From contig NZ_CP154262.1 of the NCBI RefSeq assembly GCF_039529835.1, positions 620,001 to 684,000 of the forward strand: a DNA stretch of 64,000 bases. Reading direction: 5' to 3'. The translations under genes and the position numbers were made by a program. Of the stretch, positions 55,475-64,000 are shown in pieces; positions within the stretch are counted from its first letter, which is position 1; each line of letters opens with the position of its first letter. This DNA comes from Arthrobacter sp. TMP15. GTDB taxonomy: Bacteria; Actinomycetota; Actinomycetes; Actinomycetales; Micrococcaceae. The notes below the pieces were generated by a model. It made no database searches, was not told the origin of the DNA, and saw nothing but the letters and a program-made list of their open reading frames with translations.

Positions 55475-56389
55475 ATGGCGGTAGTGGCATGGATTGGTTT
55501 GGGCAACATGGGCGGACCCATGACGGCCAACATGGTTACGGCAGGGCATACTGTCCGCGGCTTTGATTTAAGCGCGGCAGCTCTTGATGCGGCAGTTGCT
55601 GCCGGAGTCAGCCCGGCCACATCAATAGCTGATGCGGTTCGCGGCGCAGACGTGGTCTTTAGCATGCTGCCCAAAGGAGACCATGTCCGCAGCGTGTATT
55701 TTGGCGACCACGGCATCTTGGCCAACGCTGCGCAGACGAGTCTGCTCATTGATTCCTCAACGATTGATGTAGAAACTGCCAAGGACGTGCACGACGCCGC
55801 TGCTGCCGCCGGCTTCCGCTTTGTAGACGCCCCCGTCTCAGGCGGCATGAGCGGAGCGGTCGCCGGAACCCTTACGTTCATGATTGGCGGTGAAAGCGGT
55901 GCCGTGACTGACGCCTCCGCGTATATAGACCCAATGGCGGCAAACATCATTCCCACGGGCGGTGCCACCACGGGACAAGCCGCCAAAATCTGCAATAACC
56001 TCATGTTGTTCATCAACTTGGCCTCCACCGCCGAAGGTGCGGTCCTGGCGGAACGCCTGGGCTTGGACAAGCAGGTATTTTGGGACATCGCCTCGGTCTC
56101 ATCGGGGGATAGTTGGGCATTGCGCACGTGGTACCCGCGGCCAGGGGTTGTTCCCACCTCGCCTGCCAATAACGACTTTGCTCCATCGTTCACCGCCGAG
56201 CTGGCCAACAAGGACATCGGTTTGGCTATTGCGGCCGCACACAGCACGGGTACTCCACTGGAAATCGGAGAACACGTACAGCAACTCTTCCAACGTCTCA
56301 TTGATGAGGGTGAAGGCGGCAAAGACTGCAGCAGGATTGTCTCCCTGGTGGATGGCACCCTGAGCACATCTGCCACAACAAACGGATAA
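55475..56389 (+). CDS. NAD(P)-dependent beta-hydroxyacid dehydrogenase (3-hydroxyisobutyrate dehydrogenase-like)
   Basis: The 304-residue enzyme has the Rossmann GLGNMGGPMTANMVTAGH at the start, the substrate-binding DAPVSGGMSGA and GQAAKICNNLM with the catalytic Lys. AAGGGAG precedes the ATG at 55475. It is first in an operon with an aldehyde dehydrogenase, CoA transferase and enoyl-CoA hydratase, so it probably oxidises a hydroxyacid or hydroxymethyl intermediate to a semialdehyde. Confidence 0.9.
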   Translation: MAVVAWIGLGNMGGPMTANMVTAGHTVRGFDLSAAALDAAVAAGVSPATSIADAVRGADVVFSMLPKGDHVRSVYFGDHGILANAAQTSLLIDSSTIDVETAKDVHDAAAAAGFRFVDAPVSGGMSGAVAGTLTFMIGGESGAVTDASAYIDPMAANIIPTGGATTGQAAKICNNLMLFINLASTAEGAVLAERLGLDKQVFWDIASVSSGDSWALRTWYPRPGVVPTSPANNDFAPSFTAELANKDIGLAIAAAHSTGTPLEIGEHVQQLFQRLIDEGEGGKDCSRIVSLVDGTLSTSATTNG

Positions 56390-56399
56390 GGAAATTCTA

Positions 56400-57893
56400 A
56401 TGACGCAAGTTCAAGGCGCTCCAGCCGTGCGCGACTGGCCCATGTGGATCAACGGTGAGGAAGTGGGCTCGGCCAGTGCGCAGTGGCGCAATGTTGAGAA
56501 CCCGGCACGCCGTGAGGCCGTCATTGCCCGGGTCCCTGCCGGCAATGAGGCTGACGTGGACCGTGCGGTGGCCGCTGCCCGCGCGTCGTTCCCTGCTTGG
56601 CGTGCGCAGCATTTCAGCGGTCGGGCCAAAGCTTTGCTGGCTATCGCCGACGAGCTTGAAGCACGTACTGAAGAGTTTGCGGAGCTGACAGCTCTTGACA
56701 CAGGAAATGCCCTGCGCACTCAGGCCCGGCCCGAAGCCACCACCATGGTTTCGATGTTCCGCTACTTTGCCGGGGTAGCCGGTGAGGTCAAGGGCACCAC
56801 CTTACCGGCAGGAGAGAATCAGCTGCAATACACCCGTTTGGAACCATTGGGTGTGGTGGCCGCGATCTTGCCCTGGAACTCTCCGCTAATGATCGCCGCG
56901 TTTAAAATTCCGGCAGCATTGGCTGCAGGCAACACTGTCATCATGAAGGCGGCCGACGACGCCCCGCTCACCATTTTGCTGCTTGCACAAGTATGCAATC
57001 GGCACCTTCCCGCCGGCGTCGTCAATGCATTGACCGGGCGCGGTTCAGTTATTGGTGAGGCCCTGGCTCACCATCCCGGCGTTGACAAGGTTTCCTTCAC
57101 CGGCTCCACCGAAGTGGGCCGTGGGGTGGCTGCAACGGCGGCCGGCCGGCTGGCGCACATGTCATTGGAATTGGGCGGCAAAAACCCTTCTATCGTTTTT
57201 CCTGACGCGGTCGACGACGAGCTCATCGACGGTCTGCTCCTGGCCTCGCGCTTCACTCGGCAGGGCCAAAGCTGCACCGCCGGCTCGCGATTGTTCCTCC
57301 ACGAAGATATTTACGATGAGGTACTGGCCCGGCTCACAACAAAGCTCGGCGCGCTCAAAGTGGGTGACCCTATGGATGAGGCCAGCGATATGGGGGCCAT
57401 CATCAATGCCAAGCAGCACGCCTCCATCACCGGCTACCTTGACGAGGGCCGGGGAACTCCGGGAATGAAGGCGGTACTTGGCGGCAACGCACCCACTGAA
57501 GGGGCCTTAATGGAAGGTTACTACCACCTGCCCACAGTCTTCAGCGGTGCGCAGAATGATTTCCGGGTGGCCCAAGAAGAAATCTTCGGCCCCGTTCTGG
57601 TGGCTATCCCGTGGAAGAACACTGCCGATGTTATTGCCATGGCCAATGACACCAACTACGGGCTGGCGGCCTACGTCTGGAGCCACAACCTTGACGACGC
57701 TTTGAACACAGCCCACCAAGTTCAGGCGGGTTGGGTGCAGGTCAACCAGGGTGGCGGTCAAGTGATGGGGCAGTCCTACGGTGGCTACAAACAAAGTGGC
57801 ATGGGGCGGGAAGTCTCACTTGAGGGCATGCTCGCCGGGTTCACCCAAACCAAGCAGATCAACGTCCGGCTGCGCGGGGTATCCAATGGGTAA
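56400..57893 (+). CDS. Aldehyde dehydrogenase (NAD(P)+)
   Basis: The 497-residue enzyme has PWNSPLMIAAFKIPAALAAGN, FTGSTEVG, the general-base Glu257 in LELGGKNP and the nucleophile Cys292 in GQSCTAG. The C-terminal EEIFGPVL and YGGYKQSGMGRE are standard. It lacks features of CoA-acylating MmsA, so the product is likely a free acid. It starts 10 bp after the dehydrogenase and overlaps the CoA transferase by 8 bp. Confidence 0.92.
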   Translation: MTQVQGAPAVRDWPMWINGEEVGSASAQWRNVENPARREAVIARVPAGNEADVDRAVAAARASFPAWRAQHFSGRAKALLAIADELEARTEEFAELTALDTGNALRTQARPEATTMVSMFRYFAGVAGEVKGTTLPAGENQLQYTRLEPLGVVAAILPWNSPLMIAAFKIPAALAAGNTVIMKAADDAPLTILLLAQVCNRHLPAGVVNALTGRGSVIGEALAHHPGVDKVSFTGSTEVGRGVAATAAGRLAHMSLELGGKNPSIVFPDAVDDELIDGLLLASRFTRQGQSCTAGSRLFLHEDIYDEVLARLTTKLGALKVGDPMDEASDMGAIINAKQHASITGYLDEGRGTPGMKAVLGGNAPTEGALMEGYYHLPTVFSGAQNDFRVAQEEIFGPVLVAIPWKNTADVIAMANDTNYGLAAYVWSHNLDDALNTAHQVQAGWVQVNQGGGQVMGQSYGGYKQSGMGREVSLEGMLAGFTQTKQINVRLRGVSNG

Positions 57894-59121
57894 CCCATCG
57901 GAGCTTCCACTTAACGGCATCCGCATCCTTGATCTAAGCCGCGCACTTGCCGGGCCTTACGCCACGGCCCTGCTCTCAGACCTTGGTGCAACGATCATCA
58001 AAACCGAGAGTATCCGTGGTGGGGACTCCAGCCGGTCCTGGCCGCCCTTCGAGGATGATCACAGCCTGTACTTTGACTCGGCCAACCGAGGCAAAGAATC
58101 CATCGCCATCGATTTCTACTCTCCAACGGGCCGGGACTTGTTGTGGCAGCTGGCCATGAGTGCCGACGTCGTGGTGGAGAACTTCCGCCCCGGCGTGCTG
58201 AGCACAATGGGCCTTGACCCGCAAGAGCTTCGCGCTGCGAAACCCGAGCTGATCATTGCCTCAGTTAGCGGTTTTGGTGCCACCGGGCCACTGGCCCAGG
58301 CTCCGGGTCTGGACCAGGTGGCGCAGGGAATGAGTGGGTTGATGTCCGTGACGGGCGCCGATGCTCAGAACATGTTCCGGGTGGGCGTACCCATCATTGA
58401 CATGGTTTCAGGTATCAACACAGCCTTGGGTATCGCCGCGGCGCTCGTAGGCCGAGCCCGTACCGGGGCGGGGATGGAAGTGGCCACCTCACTCTTGGAA
58501 ACAGGGCTTGCGCTTGGCGCCTTTCAGGGCCAGAAATACCTCAGCACCGGAGAGGTGCCGGTGCCGCTGGGCAATACGCACCCGGCACTGACGCCGTACG
58601 GCGTGTTTGCTACAGCTGATATACCCATCATTATTGCTGTTGGGAATGAAAAGCAATGGCAGCAATTGTGTACTTTGCTTGGTGCACCCGAACTGGTTCA
58701 GCGTCCGGAATACGGTACAGGGAAGCTGCGTCACGCCAATGTTTGTGCCCTTGAGGGGGAATTGGAGGCGCTACTGGCTGTCCGCACCGCCGGTGAATGG
58801 CTGCCGATACTACGCGCAGCAGCCATTCCCGCCGGGCCCATTTACAACTATGAACAGGCGTTCGCTGACGAGCAGGTCAAAGCGCTTAACATGGTGCAGA
58901 TCATCCACCGTGCAGACGGCACGCCGTTGCCGCTTGTGCGCGGACCGATTTCGCTGAACCGTTTGGCGCCCCGGATCCGCAAAGCGCCGCCAACGTTGGG
59001 CGAAGACACAATTGCCGTTTTAGCAGATCTTGACCTGACGCCGGAGCAAATTGCCGGACTGGTTGACGCCGGAATTGTGCTGGCTCCGCCTGCCACTTTG
59101 GGCCAAGAGCAGCCAGCATGA
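57886..59121 (+). CDS. Family III CoA transferase (CaiB/BaiF)
   Basis: The 411-residue protein opens LPLNGIRILDLSRALAGPYATALLSDLGATIIKTES and has NRGKESIAIDF, VENFRPGVL, and LIIASVSGFGATGP, all typical of the family. It would activate the acid made upstream to its CoA thioester. The ATG at 57886 overlaps the aldehyde dehydrogenase stop; the ORF track upstream of this is in the wrong context. It overlaps the hydratase by 4 bp. Confidence 0.91.
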   Translation: MGNPSELPLNGIRILDLSRALAGPYATALLSDLGATIIKTESIRGGDSSRSWPPFEDDHSLYFDSANRGKESIAIDFYSPTGRDLLWQLAMSADVVVENFRPGVLSTMGLDPQELRAAKPELIIASVSGFGATGPLAQAPGLDQVAQGMSGLMSVTGADAQNMFRVGVPIIDMVSGINTALGIAAALVGRARTGAGMEVATSLLETGLALGAFQGQKYLSTGEVPVPLGNTHPALTPYGVFATADIPIIIAVGNEKQWQQLCTLLGAPELVQRPEYGTGKLRHANVCALEGELEALLAVRTAGEWLPILRAAAIPAGPIYNYEQAFADEQVKALNMVQIIHRADGTPLPLVRGPISLNRLAPRIRKAPPTLGEDTIAVLADLDLTPEQIAGLVDAGIVLAPPATLGQEQPA

Positions 59122-59936
59122 GTGCCGAGCCTGCTCCGACGGGCCAGTTGCGGATTGAGCGCTCCGGAACCGTAGCCACTGTGATTATGGACAATCCGGA
59201 GATGCGTAACGCCATTACACAAGGCATGTGGCAACAATTTACCAACGTGCTGGCAGAACTGGATGCAGATGATGGTGTGAAAGTTGTGGTGCTCAGAGGC
59301 GCCGGAAAGCACTTTTCCGCAGGTGCGGATATAGCTTCTGTGCAAAAGATCCTGCACGACCCCGCCACCGGTCACAGCGACGGCGGCGACATCACAGTGG
59401 CTGAGGACGCTCTGGCCAAATTTCGCAAACCAACAATAGCTGCGATCGATGGCTACTGTGTTGGCGGAGGGTGGCAAATCGCAGGAGCCTGTGACATCCG
59501 GCTGGCCTCCGAGCGTGCCATATACGGTGTCACGCCGGCCAAGATTGGCATTGTTTATCCATTGTCCGGGATCAAACGTCTGGTGCAGTTAGCTGGTCCG
59601 GCCACGGCCAAGTACCTATTGCTCACGGGTGACTTTGTCAACGCCGCGCAGGCACTGGAGCTGGGACTGGCCACCAAAGTCATTGCCACCGATGCCTTCT
59701 GGCCGGAAGTGCACTCATTCGCGCTCCGCTTGGCTGGGCGCTCGCAGTTCTCTGCGCAGGGCCACAAAGCACTTGTCAATGCCATCGGCGCAGCCGCTAG
59801 TGAGGCGCAGATAGCTGAACTAAGCAACTATTGGCAAGGACAGATGGCTGTTAGTGGGGATGCGGCCATTGGCGTTGCGGCGTTTTTGGCGAAGGAAACA
59901 CCGCATTTCACCTGGTTGCGGCCTCAGGACAGCTGA
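59118..59936 (+). CDS. Enoyl-CoA hydratase/isomerase
   Basis: The 272-residue crotonase-fold protein has the oxyanion-hole segments GKHFSAGADIASV and YCVGGGWQIAGACDIRLAS, then YGVTPAKIGIVYPLSG. A Glu typical of hydratases in the second block is not obvious, so isomerase or hydrolase activity is possible. It is the last gene of the operon, overlapping the CoA transferase by 4 bp and followed by a 26-bp hairpin. Confidence 0.9.
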   Translation: MSAEPAPTGQLRIERSGTVATVIMDNPEMRNAITQGMWQQFTNVLAELDADDGVKVVVLRGAGKHFSAGADIASVQKILHDPATGHSDGGDITVAEDALAKFRKPTIAAIDGYCVGGGWQIAGACDIRLASERAIYGVTPAKIGIVYPLSGIKRLVQLAGPATAKYLLLTGDFVNAAQALELGLATKVIATDAFWPEVHSFALRLAGRSQFSAQGHKALVNAIGAAASEAQIAELSNYWQGQMAVSGDAAIGVAAFLAKETPHFTWLRPQDS

Positions 59937-59955
59937 CTAACCCGTTCGCCAAGCG

Positions 59956-60023
59956 CGACGGCGTGCCATGCTGGCGAGGGCGTCTGAAACTTCAGGGGCC
60001 CTCGCCAGCATGGCACGCCGTCG
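59956..60023 (+). terminator. 26-bp perfect inverted repeat after the catabolic operon
   Basis: Arms 59956-59981 and 59998-60023 are exact complements with a 16-nt loop, 19 bp past the hydratase stop. There is no T-run. It is a likely transcript end or 3' stabiliser. Confidence 0.7.
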
Positions 60024-60059
60024 TCGTTAAGAGCAGCGGTGGCCATGTGATTGCAAACT

Positions 60060-60073
60060 TTGCACTTGTGCAA
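60060..60073. promoter_or_regulatory. Candidate TetR operator
   Basis: TTGCACTTGTGCAA is a perfect 6-bp inverted repeat with a 2-nt spacer, 29 bp before the TetR start. It probably mediates autoregulation of the TetR-MFS unit. Confidence 0.5.
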
Positions 60074-60101
60074 TTTGTGCGTGAGTGCATAAACTGTGAT
60101 T

Positions 60102-60731
60102 ATGCATAAACCTCCTGTTAGCTTGCGCGAACGCAACCGCCTCGAGACATGGGCGCTGATTCATGATGAGGCGTCAAAGCTTGCCTGTGAGCAAGGCCTG
60201 GCAAATACAACCGTGGAAGCCATCGCTGACGCGGCAGGAGTTTCCAAGCGCACGTTCTTCAATTATTTCCCTGCCAAGGAAGACGCCATCCTTGGTATTC
60301 AGGGGCCCACCCTCTCAGAGGAGACCATTGCCTGTTTCCGCGCCGGCGGGGCCGGGGATCTTTTTGGCCGGACTGTCCACCTCATGGTCACAGTCATCCG
60401 CTCCATGTTTCCCGAGGCCTCCCGCACAGATCGGCGCAGGATCCTGAAGGAGCGGCATCCGGAACTGGCGAGAAATCTTGTCTCACACTTGCGGGCCTGT
60501 GAGGAATTGGTGGAAGCCGTGCTGCTTGAGCGCTATCCCAGTGGTCCCCAGGAAGAATCCTGGTCAGGACTACCTCCCGGCAGGGACTCCGCACTGGCAC
60601 TTTTGATGCTGGCAGGAACCGTCATGCGGTTCGCCTTCGCCAAGGATCCTAGTGCCACCACCAACGAATCAAGTCCGGCCGTGCAAGAGGCCATTGAAAT
60701 TTTTAGAGACACTATTAAGGCAGCCCTATGA
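60102..60731 (+). CDS. TetR-family regulator
   Basis: The 209-residue protein has the N-terminal helix-turn-helix NTTVEAIADAAGVSKRTFFNYFPAKEDAILG. GTG at 60096 is an alternative start; neither has a clear ribosome binding site, so leaderless or weak translation is possible. Its stop overlaps the next gene's start by 4 bp, pairing it with the MFS exporter as its likely repressor. Confidence 0.9.
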   Translation: MHKPPVSLRERNRLETWALIHDEASKLACEQGLANTTVEAIADAAGVSKRTFFNYFPAKEDAILGIQGPTLSEETIACFRAGGAGDLFGRTVHLMVTVIRSMFPEASRTDRRRILKERHPELARNLVSHLRACEELVEAVLLERYPSGPQEESWSGLPPGRDSALALLMLAGTVMRFAFAKDPSATTNESSPAVQEAIEIFRDTIKAAL

Positions 60732-62317
60732 GTTCCACCAAAATAAAAGCCGCAGTCCCAGATGCCCCTGCAGCCCACGGGCACCCTGATCACAGCGAAA
60801 AACGCAACATCATCCTCCTGTTCGCCGGTCTGATGGTGACCATGCTGCTGGCATCGCTGAACCAAACGGTGCTCTCCAGTGCTCTTCCCACGATCGTCGG
60901 TGAGCTCTCCGGCGTCGAACACATGGCGTGGGTCATTACGGCCTTCATCCTTGCCTCCACCATCATGATGCCGGTCTACGGCAAGCTCGGGGACCTGCTG
61001 GGCCGCAAGCCCATGCTCTTGTTCGCGATTTCAATATTCCTTGTTGGCTCCGTCATTGGTGCCTTGGCGAATGATATGAACGTGCTCATCATTGCTCGCG
61101 TGGTCCAGGGCCTTGGCGGTGGCGGTTTGATGATCCTCTCGCAAGCCACCATCGCCGACGTGGTGCCGGCCCGCGAACGCGGCAAGTACATGGGTATTAT
61201 GGGCGGCGTCTTCGCATTCTCCTCCGTTGCCGGCCCGCTCATCGGTGGCGGCTTGACCGAGGGACCGGGATGGCGCTGGGCGTTCTGGATGAACGTGCCG
61301 CTGGCGCTTCTGGCAATTGCGGCCACCATCTTCTTGCTGCATGTTCCCCGAAAGGTCCATGCCACGCGTCCGAAGATCGACTACGTGGGCATGATGCTCA
61401 TTGCCCTGGCCACCACGGCCCTGGTCCTGGTCGGTACGTGGGGCGGGTCGCAATATGACTGGAATTCTCCGCAAATCATCGGTCTTGCCATCGCAGCCGT
61501 AGTGACCGGAACCCTCTTTGTCATTGTGGAAAACCGCGTATCTGAGCCGGTTATGCCCATGCTGTTGTTCAAGAACCGCAACTTTGTTCTGACCACCATC
61601 GCCGGGCTGCTGACGGGCATCGCCATGTTCGGCGCCATCGGCTACATGCCCACCTACCTGCAGATGGCCACGGGTTTCTCAGCCGCTGAAGCCGGCCTGC
61701 TGATGATTCCCATGATGTCCTGCATGCTAATTGTCTCGGTTGTGGTGGGCCGCCGCGTCTCCACCACGGGCCGCTACAAGGTTGCTCCCATTGTGGGCAG
61801 CGCGATCCTCGCCTTGGCACTACTGCTGCTCTCCACGATCTCCACCGACACCCCGATCTACTTCATCTGCATCTACTTGGGTGTCATGGGTATAGGCCTG
61901 GGCGCCAGCATGCAAATCCTCACGCTTGTGGCACAAAACTCCTTCCCGCTGAAGTTTGTTGGAACGGCCACGGCGGGGCAGAACTACTTCCGCCAGGTCG
62001 GCGCCACGCTGGGCTCGGCCGTTGTTGGCGCCATGTTCGCCACGCGCTTGTACGATCTCATTGCGGAAAAGATCCCCGGTGGCACTGGAGGCGGTGGCGC
62101 CAGCTCCTTCACCCCGCACCTGGTGAACAGCATGCCCGAACCCGTCAAGTCCCTCATCATCGAGTCATATAATGAAGCCTTGATTCCGCTGTTTCTGTTC
62201 ATGGTCCCGCTGGCTGTCCTTGCCGCGATAGTGCTGTGCTTCGTGAAGGAAATTGCGCTGGAAACAAAAGCCGACAGGGAGAATATTGTCGATGTTTCTA
62301 CACGGGAACTGTCGTAG
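60728..62317 (+). CDS. MFS drug exporter, DHA2 (EmrB/QacA) type
   Basis: The 529-residue protein has 14 predicted helices. LASLNQTVLSSALPTIVGELSG, YGKLGDLLGRKPMLL and RVVQGLGGGGLMILSQATIADVVPARERGKYMG are the standard DHA2 motifs. A Gly-rich loop (GGTGGGGASS) lies before the last helix. Coupled to the TetR gene. Proton-driven export of drugs or other hydrophobic compounds is expected. Confidence 0.93.
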   Translation: MSSTKIKAAVPDAPAAHGHPDHSEKRNIILLFAGLMVTMLLASLNQTVLSSALPTIVGELSGVEHMAWVITAFILASTIMMPVYGKLGDLLGRKPMLLFAISIFLVGSVIGALANDMNVLIIARVVQGLGGGGLMILSQATIADVVPARERGKYMGIMGGVFAFSSVAGPLIGGGLTEGPGWRWAFWMNVPLALLAIAATIFLLHVPRKVHATRPKIDYVGMMLIALATTALVLVGTWGGSQYDWNSPQIIGLAIAAVVTGTLFVIVENRVSEPVMPMLLFKNRNFVLTTIAGLLTGIAMFGAIGYMPTYLQMATGFSAAEAGLLMIPMMSCMLIVSVVVGRRVSTTGRYKVAPIVGSAILALALLLLSTISTDTPIYFICIYLGVMGIGLGASMQILTLVAQNSFPLKFVGTATAGQNYFRQVGATLGSAVVGAMFATRLYDLIAEKIPGGTGGGGASSFTPHLVNSMPEPVKSLIIESYNEALIPLFLFMVPLAVLAAIVLCFVKEIALETKADRENIVDVSTRELS

Positions 62318-62445
62318 ACGTCCAACGTGTGGCCGTAAGTCGCTGATAAGTAGCGTGTGCAGAGAGTGTGCTGGCGAGTGTGCGGGGGTATTGATGGCCG
62401 GTAGAGTAGACGAAGCGAATACATGCCAACGTAATTGAGGGTCTC

Positions 62446-63519
62446 TTGCCAGAATTTACTGCCCGCTTTGCCACAGCCGCCGAGATTGAACAATGGGACA
62501 CACTCGTCACTGCCAATCCCAACGGCGGTAACCTGCTCCAGTCTGAGGCTTTTGCGGCCGTTAAAAAGAACTACGGCTGGGACACGCAATTCTTGGCTTT
62601 TGAAGGACCGCATTACACCAGCTACAACTTGGTCCTGGAAAAGTCTTTTCCGGTGCTGGGTAAGCTGTGGTATCTCATCAAGGGCCCCGATGTTGCTGAT
62701 GTTTTTGAGGTCCCAGCCGTGCTCGAGGCTTTGCGAGTCTTCGTCAAACACGCCAAACTTCACGTTTTTGCGGTAAAGATAGAACCGGACATCGTGGCTT
62801 CCGAAGAAGCCCATTCAGTTCTTCGGGGGGCGGGCCTGGTTGAGGTTCCAGACCTGCAGCCCAACGACAGCACAGCTTTGCTTGATATTTCCCCGGAATC
62901 CAGTGAATTACTCCGCAAGCTGCATTCTCGCGGCCGCAACGCAGTGCGTCGAGCTATCCGCGAAAACGTCGAAGTTGTTCGCATGGATCCGACAGAATCA
63001 ACTATGCGCACAATGTACTCCTTGATGGTAGGCACCATCGCTGCCAAAGCCACCACACAGGCCCGCGACTTTGAGTACTACCGGCAGTTCTGGACAGAGT
63101 TCACCCAACGCGAACAGGGACATTTCTATTTTGTCTTTGAAGACGGCGTCGCCTCCGTGGGTGCGTTTGTCATTAACTACGGTGCCAAAGCCACCTACAA
63201 GGATGGTGGCTCGCTGCAGAAGCGCAGCCAGTATGGAGATTCCCACCTAGTGCAGTGGGCCGCCATCAATGACATGAAGGAACTTGGCGCTCTCGAGTAC
63301 GACTTCTGTGGCACGCCGCCAGCGGACCGGCTCAAGGATCCCACTCACCCACACCACGGCCTAGGTTTGTTTAAAACGAGCTTCTCTAAAACAGTCACCG
63401 ATTTTGTAGGTTGCTATGACTTAGTGCTCAGCCCCGTGCGGTATAAATTATGGTCTAGGGCCGGTGAGCGCGTGTTCAGGCAGCTTTACACTCGCCGCAC
63501 CGGAAAGCAGTTTTACTAA
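62446..63519 (+). CDS. FemAB-like aminoacyltransferase (peptidoglycan interpeptide bridge)
   Basis: The 357-residue protein has paired GNAT-like domains. LQSEAFAAVKKNYGWDTQFLAF, LHSRGRNAVRRAIRENVEV, and YDFCGTPPADRLKDPTHPHHGLGLFKTSFS are typical of FemX/FemA enzymes. These transfer amino acids from aminoacyl-tRNA to lipid-linked muropeptides. The start is a TTG with GAGGG upstream. Arthrobacter relatives have bridged peptidoglycan, so the role is plausible. Confidence 0.9.
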   Translation: MPEFTARFATAAEIEQWDTLVTANPNGGNLLQSEAFAAVKKNYGWDTQFLAFEGPHYTSYNLVLEKSFPVLGKLWYLIKGPDVADVFEVPAVLEALRVFVKHAKLHVFAVKIEPDIVASEEAHSVLRGAGLVEVPDLQPNDSTALLDISPESSELLRKLHSRGRNAVRRAIRENVEVVRMDPTESTMRTMYSLMVGTIAAKATTQARDFEYYRQFWTEFTQREQGHFYFVFEDGVASVGAFVINYGAKATYKDGGSLQKRSQYGDSHLVQWAAINDMKELGALEYDFCGTPPADRLKDPTHPHHGLGLFKTSFSKTVTDFVGCYDLVLSPVRYKLWSRAGERVFRQLYTRRTGKQFY

Positions 63520-63589
63520 TTATTTTTTGTGGTGCAGGCGTCATTGGATCAGAACGCCAGCACCGGTAACGAGGGCTCAGGGAGCATGA

Positions 63590-64000
63590 ATGACAAGCAC
63601 ACCCAGTAGCCGGGACCAAGACGTTGCAGGCAACTCCCACAGTGATGGCGCCTCCAAGGATGCGGCCCAGGGCGATAACGGTCAGGGCGATAACGGCCAG
63701 GGCCGCAAAGTCCAGCGCAGTAAGGTCCCAAGCACCAAGGTGCCGAACGCCAGCGTGCCAGGCATCAAAGTACCAGAGCGCAGTACCAAAGACCGCATTG
63801 CCAAAGAGCGCAGTACCAAAGGCCGCAGTGCCAAAGGCGGGAGTGTGCAAGACGGAACCGTGCACGCCGGAAGTGCGCACGGCCGTTCGGTAAAGAAAGT
63901 CAAAGTGGCCAAGGGCGAGAACACTACGGCACCTGTCGCCGGGCTGATTCCTGTGGTGGCTCCTGCCCGTCCCAACAAGGCTGCACGGACCGTGCTGCGT
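63590..64000 (+). CDS. Protein with long basic low-complexity N-terminus (3' end outside window)
   Basis: The frame is open from the ATG at 63590, behind AGGGAG, to the window edge (137 codons). The visible part is rich in Lys, Ser, Gly and Gln. It has degenerate repeats such as RSTKDRIAKE, RSTKGRSAKG and KVPSTKVPNAS made by short DNA repeats, then VAGLIPVVAPARPNKAARTVLR. No domain is recognisable yet. An adjacent ATG at 63586 leads to an early stop. It may share a transcript with the FemAB-like gene. Confidence 0.6.
   Translation, partial: MTSTPSSRDQDVAGNSHSDGASKDAAQGDNGQGDNGQGRKVQRSKVPSTKVPNASVPGIKVPERSTKDRIAKERSTKGRSAKGGSVQDGTVHAGSAHGRSVKKVKVAKGENTTAPVAGLIPVVAPARPNKAARTVLR

Noticed and set aside
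60060-60073. OhrR-like operator before the TetR gene
   Set aside because: TTGCACTTGTGCAA resembles the OhrR decamers but has a different centre and no second site at 15 bp; a TetR site is simpler.
1-64000. CRISPR arrays, rRNA or tRNA genes, prophage
   Set aside because: No regularly spaced repeats, no cloverleaf candidate in the gaps inspected and no phage structural genes were noticed.

Overview
The window looks like a chromosomal segment of an actinobacterium, most likely an Arthrobacter-like member of the Micrococcaceae. The reasons are the homodimeric AceE-type pyruvate dehydrogenase, the class Ib nrdIEF operon with paired NrdR boxes, an Arthrobacter-type uricase, a FemAB-like protein, and moderately high GC with many GTG/TTG starts. 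I saw no rRNA, tRNA, CRISPR array, transposase or phage gene.

Layout. Positions 1-8.7 kb hold a persulfide dioxygenase-rhodanese gene behind CsoR/CstR-like palindromes, the ppsR-ppsA pair and nrdIEF. Positions 8.9-11.2 kb hold a TPP riboswitch in front of an SDR and an NtaA-family flavin monooxygenase. Positions 11.3-14.9 kb hold an OhrR-like regulator with a quinone oxidoreductase, then a MarR gene divergent from an MFS pump.

The centre (15-43.8 kb) is a purine-to-central-metabolism island. Two nearly identical 3.5 kb direct copies of a urate operon (uraD-hiuH-uox-uacT) bracket it. Between them lie allB, a glycerate kinase, gcl, glxR, hyi, allE, a citrate-lyase-like protein, aceB, an ACT-domain malic enzyme, an IclR regulator, aceE and an unexpected E2 acyltransferase. 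The logic is urate to allantoin to glyoxylate. Glyoxylate then goes either to glycerate-phosphate (gcl, glxR, glycerate kinase) or, with acetyl-CoA, to malate (aceB), then pyruvate (malic enzyme) and acetyl-CoA (aceE), which regenerates the co-substrate. A similar operator-like motif lies upstream of both uraD copies, hyi, malic enzyme/iclR and aceE, so the local IclR protein is a good candidate for regulating the whole island. Allantoate amidohydrolase, ureidoglycolate-processing enzymes and xanthine dehydrogenase are not in the window.

The right part (43.9-64 kb) holds a TSUP permease, dps, an ohr-ohrR pair, a heterodimeric ABC exporter whose first subunit has an in-frame stop, a zinc alcohol dehydrogenase, an SRPBCC gene with an in-frame stop at codon 6, an MHS-type MFS symporter, and a LysR-controlled four-gene operon (hydroxyacid dehydrogenase, aldehyde dehydrogenase, CoA transferase, enoyl-CoA hydratase) of unknown substrate. 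A TetR-MFS pair, a FemAB-like gene and the start of a low-complexity protein close the window.

All family names rest on reading the sequences by eye; no database search was run. Start codons were chosen by ribosome binding sites and family length.
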